DNA of 64,000 nucleotides. Origin: Citrobacter tructae. Its GTDB lineage: Bacteria; Pseudomonadota; Gammaproteobacteria; Enterobacterales; Enterobacteriaceae. Positions 37,622-44,726 of the stretch are shown here, in pieces (the stretch's first letter is position 1; every line of letters begins with the position of its first letter). Position numbers and translations under genes: made by a program. The DNA lies in NCBI RefSeq assembly GCF_004684345.1, contig NZ_CP038469.1, positions 3,162,001 to 3,226,000 of the forward strand, read 5' to 3'. A model generated the notes under the pieces. It did not search any database. It was not told the origin of the DNA and saw only the letters and a program-made list of their open reading frames with translations.

Positions 37622-38509
37622 TTAGTTAGGTCTTACACCCAGTGTGTGACAAATAGCGTAGCTCATTTCGGCGCGGTTAAGGGTATAGAAGTGGAAATCT
37701 TTCACCCCTTCACGACTTAAAATCTTCACCATATCCATAGCGATATTCGCGCCCACCAGCTTGCGGGTTTCCGCATCATCGTCCAGGCCATCAAACATTG
37801 TCGACATCCATGCCGGAATGCGAACGTTAGTCATGTCGGCAAATTTTTTCGCCTGCTTAAAGTTTGAAACTGGCAGGATGCCTGGAATGATTTCCACATC
37901 AATTCCCGCAGACACACAGCGATCGCGAAAACGCAGGTAACTTTCCACATCAAAAAAGAACTGGGTGATTGCACGGTTCGCACCAGCATCGACTTTACGC
38001 TTCAGGTTGAGCAGATCGGCCTGGGCACTTTTGGCTTCTGGATGCACTTCTGGGTATGCCGCGACCGAAATATCAAAATCAGCAACATCTTTCAGCAAGG
38101 CCACCAGATCGGCGGCGTACATATCCGGCTTACCGCCGCCTGGCGGCAGGTCACCACGCAGGGCAACAATATGGCGAATACCGTTATTCCAGTAATCCTG
38201 AGCAATAGTACGCAGTTCATCGCGAGTGGCATCAATACAGGTCAGGTGCGGGGCCGCTTCAAGGCCGGTACGATCCTTAATGCCTTTAATGATGCTGTGC
38301 GTGCGGTCGCGCTCACCCGAATTTGCACCGTAAGTTACTGAAACAAACTTCGGTTTCAGACTGCTCAGGCGATCGATGGAGTTCCACAGGGTTTGCTCCA
38401 TTTCACTGGTGCGCGGCGGGAAAAACTCAAACGAAACGTTAATCTGACCGGCAACTTCAGCCAGGCTCTGATTCAGGGCTTCCCGCTGGTTGGCGTGAAA
38501 AAAGCTCAT
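37622..38509 (-). CDS. metF: 5,10-methylenetetrahydrofolate reductase MetF
   Basis: FAD enzyme that uses NADH to reduce methylene-THF to methyl-THF, the methyl donor for methionine synthesis. It has 295 residues, one TIM barrel as in other bacterial MetF. Conserved NVSFEFFPPRT with the catalytic Glu, HLTCID, ALRGDLPPGG and AYPEVHPEA are visible. It lacks the eukaryotic SAM-binding regulatory domain, as expected. A run of MetJ-type boxes lies 42-73 bases upstream of the start. In E. coli metF lies next to metL; here a two-gene insert separates them. Confidence 0.97.
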   Translation of the reverse strand: MSFFHANQREALNQSLAEVAGQINVSFEFFPPRTSEMEQTLWNSIDRLSSLKPKFVSVTYGANSGERDRTHSIIKGIKDRTGLEAAPHLTCIDATRDELRTIAQDYWNNGIRHIVALRGDLPPGGGKPDMYAADLVALLKDVADFDISVAAYPEVHPEAKSAQADLLNLKRKVDAGANRAITQFFFDVESYLRFRDRCVSAGIDVEIIPGILPVSNFKQAKKFADMTNVRIPAWMSTMFDGLDDDAETRKLVGANIAMDMVKILSREGVKDFHFYTLNRAEMSYAICHTLGVRPN

Positions 38510-38550
38510 ACCTTACCTCATCAATCTTTTGTCGTTATATGTTGTGTTGT

Positions 38551-38582
38551 GAACTGCTATACGTTTAGACGTCTAGATGTAA
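38551..38582 (-). promoter_or_regulatory. MetJ operator (tandem met boxes) of metF
   Basis: In-phase 8-mers: GAACTGCT, ATACGTTT, AGACGTCT (38567-38574, a perfect consensus box) and AGATGTAA. At least two neighbours in phase resemble AGACGTCT, the pattern bound cooperatively by MetJ with S-adenosylmethionine. Confidence 0.85.
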
Positions 38583-38666
38583 AAATGACGGAAAAGCATG
38601 CTGGCGTCAACACAAAAATCATCGTTAAAGGTGAGGAATACTCAGTCAACGTGAAAAAAATTCACA

Positions 38667-39575
38667 TCAGCCTAAAATGATGAGGGATTGCATCACGACC
38701 GTCTGCAACCACTCTAGTTTTGTTACGTTCTCAGGCAGCATCAGCAACCCCGTGCTAATACACAATTCAGTATCGGTAAGCGGAAGGAAAATCACCCCCT
38801 GACGTTGGATAGCGGAAAAGGAGGCAGGAAGCAGGCTCAGACCGTCACCCTGCGCGATCCGTGCCAACAGCACGTCATGTTCCAGCGGCTCTTCAATACA
38901 AGCAGGAGAGTAACCAGCACGACAAAAAATGTGTCGGGTGTAATCAAAAAAAGCGGGGTTACGTTCGCGTTTGAACCAGAACAGTAGTCGGTGGTTCAAC
39001 GCCGTTAACGAGAGTGACGACAGCGCCGCCTCTGGCCAGATTGCGGGTAAGGCGGCGATCATCGATTCTTGCCAACCGACAGACATGACGCTAAGCCCCG
39101 TGGTCTCAAGCGGTAGCGCCACCAGCGCTGCATCAAGCTTTCCCCGACGCACCTGGCGCGCCAGTTCAGGCGAACTATGGCGGACAATATGTGGCTTCTG
39201 TACACGCGTATTAAGCTGTGACTCAAGCGCAGCAAAAACCCCCTGCTCAAACGCAGTAGTCAGCCCAAAGCGCAGCGACTGTGTACCGGTTTGCCCAAGC
39301 TTGCTCAATGCCGCATAGGTTTCATCCTGCTGTGCCAGCAGCGGGCGGATAATCTCCAGTACGCGCGCCCCTTCATCCGTGAGCGTCAGCCCTTTGGTAT
39401 GACGGACAAAAAGTATCACCCCCAGGCGATCTTCAAGCTGGCGAATGTGGCGACTCAGCGGTGGCTGCGACATAAACAAACGCTGCGCCGCTCGACTCAT
39501 ATTGTTCTCTTCCGCCACTACGGCAAAGTAACGCAGCAGACGAATATCCAGAGAGTGTAATGGCGATGTTGTCAT
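38667..39575 (-). CDS. LysR-family transcriptional regulator (accessory, target unknown)
   Basis: 302-residue LysR-type regulator that I do not recognise as a named enteric protein. The N-terminal helix-turn-helix (about 20-60) reads NNMSRAAQRLFMSQPPLSRHIRQLE and is followed by a type 2 periplasmic-binding-like effector domain. It is divergent from a carboxymuconolactone-decarboxylase-family gene 86 bases away, which is the typical arrangement of a LysR regulator and its target. The pair is inserted between metF and metL relative to E. coli K-12. A T-N11-A inverted repeat overlaps its start codon. The effector may be a small aromatic or carboxylate (weak inference from the partner). Confidence 0.88.
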   Translation of the reverse strand: MTTSPLHSLDIRLLRYFAVVAEENNMSRAAQRLFMSQPPLSRHIRQLEDRLGVILFVRHTKGLTLTDEGARVLEIIRPLLAQQDETYAALSKLGQTGTQSLRFGLTTAFEQGVFAALESQLNTRVQKPHIVRHSSPELARQVRRGKLDAALVALPLETTGLSVMSVGWQESMIAALPAIWPEAALSSLSLTALNHRLLFWFKRERNPAFFDYTRHIFCRAGYSPACIEEPLEHDVLLARIAQGDGLSLLPASFSAIQRQGVIFLPLTDTELCISTGLLMLPENVTKLEWLQTVVMQSLIILG

Positions 39576-39588
39576 ACCGAAAAGGTAT
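39574..39588. promoter_or_regulatory. Candidate LysR-type (T-N11-A) operator
   Basis: ATACC-GAAAA-GGTAT is a perfect 5-bp inverted repeat that fits the T-N11-A LysR pattern. It overlaps the start codon of the regulator and lies upstream of the divergent partner gene. Confidence 0.55.
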
Positions 39589-39661
39589 CACGGAAACGGT
39601 ATTATCCCAATCATTCCGCGCGCTCTATCCTCACGCCACAGACCACACACATGAGGAAGAA

Positions 39662-40036
39662 ATGATGCCTTCAGAACGCTTTATTATGGGTCAGGAGATG
39701 TTGCAAAAAGTGGATGGTAAAGGGGGCAAGGCCGTCGTCGAGAGCCTGAAAGATATTGCACCTGACTTCGCCCGCTACCTGCTGGAATTTCCTTTTGGCG
39801 ACATCTATTCAAGACCGGGGCTGGATTTACGTAGTAGAGAAATAGCTACCGTCGCGGCATTAACTGCGCTGGGCAACGCCACACCACAGTTAAAAGTGCA
39901 TATTGGCGCGGCATTACACGTGGGTTTAACGCAGGATGAGATCGTTGAAGTGATTATGCAAATGGCAGTATATGCAGGTTTTCCCGCTGCACTGAACGGG
40001 TTGTTCGCCGCAAAAGAGGTGTTTGCGAAACAGTAA
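39662..40036 (+). CDS. Carboxymuconolactone decarboxylase family protein
   Basis: 124-residue all-helical protein of the CMD/AhpD fold. The region LDLRSREIATVAALTALGN...LKVHIGAALHVGLTQDEIVEVIMQMAVYAGFPAALNG follows the gamma-CMD (PcaC) pattern. The CxxC pair of AhpD-type peroxidases is absent, so a thiol-peroxidase role is unlikely. No other protocatechuate-pathway gene is in the window, so the real substrate is unknown. The start is ATG 39662 or 39665, with AGGA at 39654-39657 favouring the second by spacing; an upstream start at 39560 would run through the operator. Divergent from the LysR gene. Confidence 0.85.
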   Translation: MMPSERFIMGQEMLQKVDGKGGKAVVESLKDIAPDFARYLLEFPFGDIYSRPGLDLRSREIATVAALTALGNATPQLKVHIGAALHVGLTQDEIVEVIMQMAVYAGFPAALNGLFAAKEVFAKQ

Positions 40037-40039
40037 AGA

Positions 40040-40067
40040 TGCCGGATAGCGAAGGAGCCACCCGGCA
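40040..40067. repeat. REP-like element between the CMD gene and metL
   Basis: TGCCGGATAGCGAAGGAGCCACCCGGCA has REP-type ends and an imperfect dyad, in the 38-base gap between convergent genes. It marks the right edge of the accessory pair. Confidence 0.55.
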
Positions 40068-40074
40068 ACAAAGA

Positions 40075-42507
40075 TTACAACAACTGAGCCAGACGGTTGA
40101 TATCGGACTGAATAGCCCCGGCTGTGACGTCACGACCAGCGCCTGGCCCACGGATCACCAGCGGGTTGTCGCGGTACCAGCGGCTTTCAATGGCGAACAC
40201 GTTATCGCACGGCAGCAGCGCCGCCAGCGGGTGCTCCGGACGTACCGCTTCAACCCCAACACGTGCTTTACCATTAGCGTCAAAACGCGCCACGTAGCGT
40301 AGCACCAGCCCCATTTCACGGGCGGCCTCCAGGCGCTGAACCATCTGCTCATTCAGCTCATCGCCATTTTCAAAGAAATGGTCAATGGAGCCTTCTTCAC
40401 AGTGCGCAGGCACCAGTGACTCCACGCGTACCTGATCTGGTTCGATATCGTATCCCGCCTCACGCGCCAGAATCACCAGCTTGCGCATCACATCTTTACC
40501 AGAAAGATCCACGCGCGGGTCAGGTTCAGTCAGACCCTGCTGCCACGCCTGATCCACCAGATCGGTGAACGGGACAGAACCATCAAATTGCAGGAACAAC
40601 CACGACAACGTGCCGGAGAAGATCCCGCTGATCGATAAAATGGTGTCTCCACTGTCAATCAGATCGCGCACGGTATGGTTGATCGGCAATCCGGCACCCA
40701 CGGTGGCGTTATACAACCAGTGGCGACCCGTTTTCTCGAAGGCATCGTGAATTTGGCGATATTTATTACTGGTGCTAGCTCCCGCCAGTTTATTGGCACT
40801 AATTACGTGAAAACCGTGGCTGGCGAAATCCAGGTACTGATCCGCCAGTTGCTCGCTGGCGGTTACGTCCAGCACGACTAAATCATCATACGGGTGGGCG
40901 CGCATCCACAAAAACAGGGATTCTTCATCCTGCTCCACTGCTTCGTCATCAAAGAAGGCCAGCGCGCGGCTGGCATCCAGCCCTTCGTAGTTCAACAGGC
41001 TACGGCGGCTATCCACCACGCCTGCCAGCACAAATTCAAAACCGGTGCGCGCAGAAAGCGTACTCTGCTCACGGGCAAACAGCTCCAGCCAACGCGAACC
41101 GATATTCCCCTTGCCAAACAGCACCAGACCGATGCGTTTTTCAGCGCGGAAGATTGACTGGTGCAGACCCTGGATCAAGCTTTCGGTCGGGCCAGTACGC
41201 AGCACGGCGACCAGGCTAATGCCCTCTTCCGACTGCCAGGTAAACTCAACCGGCTGGCCCTTCAGTTGTTGCCAGAAACGGTGGCAGTGCAGCGGGTTAC
41301 GCGTCACGCCAGCACCGACCATCGCCACCAGCGCCAGGCCCTGACGCAAACGCAACTCGCCCGGCAAGCCTGCTTCATCAAGAATTTTCAGCGCGCCGTC
41401 GGCAACTTCGGAGGTGTAGCAAAATTGCAGTAACTGGCGGTCAGGATGCACGCCCACCGCCAGTGGACGCACCTGTGCACGCTTCAGGATCTGGTCGATA
41501 TCCTTATGTGCCAGCTTAAAGTCCTGGCTGGCAGGAACCTGAAACTCAATCAGGCAGACGTCGTCGTGGCTGGTTACAATACGCGCCCCGGTACCGGAAG
41601 CCAGTACGCGTTCAATGCGCGTCGACCCCTGATCCGGCGTGTAGCTGCAGCGTAACTGGAGGTCGATATCACTACCGGAAACCGGCTGTAAGGTGCGAGC
41701 GTGGAGAACCGGTGCCGCCAGACGCGCCAACTCACTGGCTTCATCAAGGCGCAGCAGCGGCAGCAGACACGCATCTTTCACTTTACGCGGGTCAGCGCTG
41801 TATACCCCGGCAACGTCGCTCCAGATGGTTACGCGGGAAACACCTGCCAGCGCGCCAACCTGGGTCGCCGAGTAGTCAGAGCCGTTGCGCCCCAGTAGTA
41901 CCGTTTCGCCTGCGTTGCTGCGGCTAATAAATCCGGTCACCACCAGACGTTTACCCGGATGCTGCGCCAGCAACTGTTGCAGTAAGGGATATGAAAGGCC
42001 TTCATCCACCTGCGGTTGAGCACCGCGTTCCGCACGCAAAAACTCACGCGCATCCAGCCAGGTGGATTCCAGTCCCTGCTGGTTAAGGACGGCAGACATC
42101 AGACGCGCCGACCACACTTCGCCATGCCCCACCACTTCGGCGTAGACCGCATCGTTGACGCCGCTGTCGAGTAAACCGGCCAGGCGCTCCAGATCGTTGA
42201 TAAACGCGCCTACCAGCCCATCAGCTACCTCTGGCGGTAACAGACCACTAATAAGCTCGCTCTGATAGCGACGCAACGCCTGCTGAACCTGATGCGCAGA
42301 GAGACGATCGGTCTGGCTTAATTTCAACCAACTAATCAACTGGTTAGTGGTACTGCCTGCAGCGGAAACAACCATCATGTCGTCAGGCTGCGAGTACTCC
42401 GCCATAATACCTGCGACACGCAAATAGCATTTCACGTCTGCCAGACTGCTACCACCAAATTTGTGCAGTTGACGACCCTTCGCCCCTGCCTGCGCAATCA
42501 CACTCAT
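40075..42507 (-). CDS. metL: Bifunctional aspartokinase II / homoserine dehydrogenase II MetL
   Basis: Catalyses the first and third steps of the aspartate pathway toward methionine. It has 810 residues, as in E. coli. The N-terminal aspartokinase (about 1-250) starts with KFGGSSLADV, a linker with degenerate ACT-like domains follows, and the C-terminal homoserine dehydrogenase (about 460-810) has the NAD(P) motif LFGKGNIGSRWLELF and the catalytic region ISGIFSGTLSWLF. Unlike ThrA it is not feedback-inhibited, being controlled by MetJ. It starts 2 bases after the metB stop, so the two are translationally coupled. Confidence 0.97.
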   Translation of the reverse strand: MSVIAQAGAKGRQLHKFGGSSLADVKCYLRVAGIMAEYSQPDDMMVVSAAGSTTNQLISWLKLSQTDRLSAHQVQQALRRYQSELISGLLPPEVADGLVGAFINDLERLAGLLDSGVNDAVYAEVVGHGEVWSARLMSAVLNQQGLESTWLDAREFLRAERGAQPQVDEGLSYPLLQQLLAQHPGKRLVVTGFISRSNAGETVLLGRNGSDYSATQVGALAGVSRVTIWSDVAGVYSADPRKVKDACLLPLLRLDEASELARLAAPVLHARTLQPVSGSDIDLQLRCSYTPDQGSTRIERVLASGTGARIVTSHDDVCLIEFQVPASQDFKLAHKDIDQILKRAQVRPLAVGVHPDRQLLQFCYTSEVADGALKILDEAGLPGELRLRQGLALVAMVGAGVTRNPLHCHRFWQQLKGQPVEFTWQSEEGISLVAVLRTGPTESLIQGLHQSIFRAEKRIGLVLFGKGNIGSRWLELFAREQSTLSARTGFEFVLAGVVDSRRSLLNYEGLDASRALAFFDDEAVEQDEESLFLWMRAHPYDDLVVLDVTASEQLADQYLDFASHGFHVISANKLAGASTSNKYRQIHDAFEKTGRHWLYNATVGAGLPINHTVRDLIDSGDTILSISGIFSGTLSWLFLQFDGSVPFTDLVDQAWQQGLTEPDPRVDLSGKDVMRKLVILAREAGYDIEPDQVRVESLVPAHCEEGSIDHFFENGDELNEQMVQRLEAAREMGLVLRYVARFDANGKARVGVEAVRPEHPLAALLPCDNVFAIESRWYRDNPLVIRGPGAGRDVTAGAIQSDINRLAQLL

Positions 42508-42509
42508 GT

Positions 42510-43670
42510 TTACCCCTTGTTTGCAGCCCGGAAGCCATTTTCCAGGTCGGCAATTAAATCTTCGCCATCTTCAATACCGGTGGAGATACGCAGCAGCGTC
42601 TCAGAAATGCCGGCAGCAGCACGCGCTTCTGGCGCCATCCCCGCGTGTGTCATGGTTGCGGCGTGGGAGATCAGACTTTCAACGCCCCCTAACGATTCCG
42701 CCAGCGTAAACAATGATAACCCGCCAAGGAAGTTGCGCAGCGTTTGCTCATCGCCATCCAGTTCAAAACTTAACATCGCGCCGAAGCCTTTTTGCTGGCG
42801 CGCGGCAATCTCATGCCCTTGATTATCCGGCAGTGACGGGTGATACAGTTTTTTCACCAGCGGCTGGGTTTGCAAAAAGTCGACAATCGCCTGAGCATTA
42901 CGTTGTGCCACTTCCATACGGGGTGACAGAGTACGCAGACCACGCAACAGCAGATAACTATCAAATGCGCCGCCGGTAACGCCAATATTATTCGCCCACC
43001 ATGCCAGCTCAGTGACCATTTCCGGATCTTTTGCAATCACCACGCCAGCCACAACGTCTGAGTGACCATTTAAATATTTCGTGCATGAATGCAACACCAG
43101 ATCGGCGCCCAATGCCAGTGGATTTTGCAGTGCCGGGCTTAAAAAAGTGTTGTCGACGACGCTGACCGCGCCAGCCTCACGCGTCAGCTGGCAGATTTTC
43201 GCAATATCGACCACGCGTAACAGCGGATTGCTTGGGCTTTCCACCAGCACCAGCTTCGGTTTTTCCGCCAATGCGGCTTTCAGCGCCTCTTCATTGCCCT
43301 GATCGACAAACAGCACGCGATAACACCCACGCTTCGCCAGACTGTCAAACAGGCGATAGCTGCCGCCGTAACAATCGTGCGGTGCCACCAGCAAATCGCC
43401 CGGCTTCAGAAACACCGTGGTCACCAGATGAATCGCAGACATGCCAGTATTGGTTAGCACCGCGCCCGCTCCGCCTTCCAGCTCCGCCAGCGCGCGCTGG
43501 ACAACATCACGCGTCGGGTTACCGCGGCGTGAATAGTCATGGGCACGAGGCTCGTTGAAACCGGTGAAATTATAGGTACTGGAAAGGTGAATCGGCGGGA
43601 CAACACAACCGTACTGCTCGTCGTCATTTAATCCGCTACGCACTGCGATGGTGGCCTGTTTACGCGTCAT
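42510..43670 (-). CDS. metB: Cystathionine gamma-synthase MetB
   Basis: PLP enzyme joining O-succinylhomoserine and cysteine to give cystathionine. It has 386 residues, as in E. coli. The PLP lysine is in SCTKYLNGHSDVVAG (about Lys198), the phosphate-binding region is YSRRGNPTR, and a conserved Tyr is in SSTYNFTG. First gene of metBL, divergent from metJ, with a five-box MetJ operator 62-109 bases upstream of the start codon. Confidence 0.97.
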   Translation of the reverse strand: MTRKQATIAVRSGLNDDEQYGCVVPPIHLSSTYNFTGFNEPRAHDYSRRGNPTRDVVQRALAELEGGAGAVLTNTGMSAIHLVTTVFLKPGDLLVAPHDCYGGSYRLFDSLAKRGCYRVLFVDQGNEEALKAALAEKPKLVLVESPSNPLLRVVDIAKICQLTREAGAVSVVDNTFLSPALQNPLALGADLVLHSCTKYLNGHSDVVAGVVIAKDPEMVTELAWWANNIGVTGGAFDSYLLLRGLRTLSPRMEVAQRNAQAIVDFLQTQPLVKKLYHPSLPDNQGHEIAARQQKGFGAMLSFELDGDEQTLRNFLGGLSLFTLAESLGGVESLISHAATMTHAGMAPEARAAAGISETLLRISTGIEDGEDLIADLENGFRAANKG

Positions 43671-43731
43671 ATTGAGGAGATCCTGGCTGATCTGGTGAAT
43701 AGTCAGACCCCAGAGTAATCATTGTTACAAT

Positions 43732-43779
43732 AGCCGTCAATACATCTGGACATCTAAACTTCTTTGCGTATAGATTGAG
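43732..43779. promoter_or_regulatory. MetJ operator array between metB and metJ
   Basis: Five to six in-phase 8-mers resemble AGACGTCT: AGCCGTCA, ATACATCT, GGACATCT, AAACTTCT, TTGCGTAT, AGATTGAG. They sit between the divergent metBL and metJ genes and should repress both. The best matches are the second to fourth. Confidence 0.88.
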
Positions 43780-43935
43780 CAAACTCGAAATAGCCGTTAA
43801 AATTATATGCATTAGCGTACATCTGCGTCGGCTAACTTCGTGTCAGGGCCACGCCACTACGATAAACTACGCACAATTATGGTCCGGGCTCAGGTTCTGG
43901 CCTCAATTTTAATGACAAAGAGGATTATGTATCTC

Positions 43936-44253
43936 ATGGCTGAATGGAGCGGCGAATATATCAGCCCATACGCTGAGCACGGTAAGAAGAGTGAGCAAGT
44001 CAAAAAAATTACGGTTTCCATTCCTCTGAAGGTGTTAAAGATCCTTACCGATGAACGCACGCGTCGTCAGGTGAACAACCTGCGCCACGCCACCAACAGC
44101 GAGCTGCTGTGTGAAGCGTTTCTGCATGCCTTTACTGGGCAACCGTTACCCAACGATGACGATCTGCGTAAAGAGCGCAGTGATGAAATCCCGGAAGAGG
44201 CCAAGGTAATTATGCGTGAGCTGGGGATCGACCCGGAGACGTGGGAGTACTAA
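43936..44253 (+). CDS. metJ: Methionine repressor MetJ
   Basis: Ribbon-helix-helix repressor that binds met boxes with S-adenosylmethionine as corepressor. The start MAEWSGEYISPYAEHG gives 105 residues, the E. coli length; in-frame codons upstream lie in the leader. The DNA-binding beta-strand is KKITVSIPLKVLKIL (about 22-36), and RRQVNNLRHATNSELLCEAFLHAFTG forms the helices. A few substitutions are confined to the C-terminal third. Transcribed divergently from metBL and ending in a bidirectional terminator. E. coli yiiX is missing downstream. Confidence 0.97.
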   Translation: MAEWSGEYISPYAEHGKKSEQVKKITVSIPLKVLKILTDERTRRQVNNLRHATNSELLCEAFLHAFTGQPLPNDDDLRKERSDEIPEEAKVIMRELGIDPETWEY

Positions 44254-44264
44254 ACGCCAGACAC

Positions 44265-44291
44265 AAAAAAAGCGCCGTAAGGCGCTTTTTT
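44265..44291. terminator. Bidirectional terminator between metJ and rpmE
   Basis: Stem AGCGCC/GGCGCT with loop GTAA, an A-run before and a T-run after, 12 bases from the metJ stop and 16 from the rpmE stop. It serves both convergent genes. Confidence 0.92.
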
Positions 44292-44306
44292 CTGACAGCA
44301 AAAAAC

Positions 44307-44522
44307 TTATTTGCTGGTACCCGGTACGCTGAAACGCTTGTTGAAGCGGTCAACACGGCCACCGGTAGCAACATCACGCTGTTTGCCAGTATAGAACGGG
44401 TGGCATTTACCGCACACGTCGAGGTTCAGATCGTGACCAACGGTAGAGCGGATTTTCATGACGTTACCGCAAGAGCAGTTTGCAGTAATTTCTTCGTATT
44501 TCGGATGAATATCTTTTTTCAT
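44307..44522 (-). CDS. rpmE: 50S ribosomal protein L31 RpmE
   Basis: Zinc-type L31 of the large subunit, forming a bridge with the small subunit. It has 71 residues, one more than I recall for E. coli, with the difference at the C-terminus (RFSVPGTSK). The zinc cysteines are present as CSC near residues 16-18 and CGKC near 37-40. This is the zinc-containing paralogue, not the zinc-free YkgM type. The transcribed region upstream may hold the L31 autoregulatory leader known from gammaproteobacteria, but I did not resolve its fold. Convergent with metJ and divergent from priA. Confidence 0.97.
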   Translation of the reverse strand: MKKDIHPKYEEITANCSCGNVMKIRSTVGHDLNLDVCGKCHPFYTGKQRDVATGGRVDRFNKRFSVPGTSK

Positions 44523-44726
44523 GGGAGAACCTCAGTTAAGGCCGCGTCGCTCTTCCAGCCCTAACGCCAGACACCACGCGATGTTAATAGTATAGTTTTG
44601 ACGCAATCAATTTGCATCAAAGGCGGCGAATCATACAGAAATTAGCCTGCTCATGCAAACTGATCCGCATTCCGCTCCCCACTAATGTGTATACTAACCC
44701 GCCAGAATTCAAGTCAGGATGATTCA

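Noticed and set aside
38393..38680. 95-codon frame in the metF-LysR gap
   Set aside because: It starts inside metF antisense, runs across the met boxes and has no domain; the gap is regulatory DNA.
43700..43790. Repeated 8-base units suggesting a CRISPR-like or direct-repeat array
   Set aside because: These are in-phase MetJ boxes between divergent metB and metJ, with no spacers.
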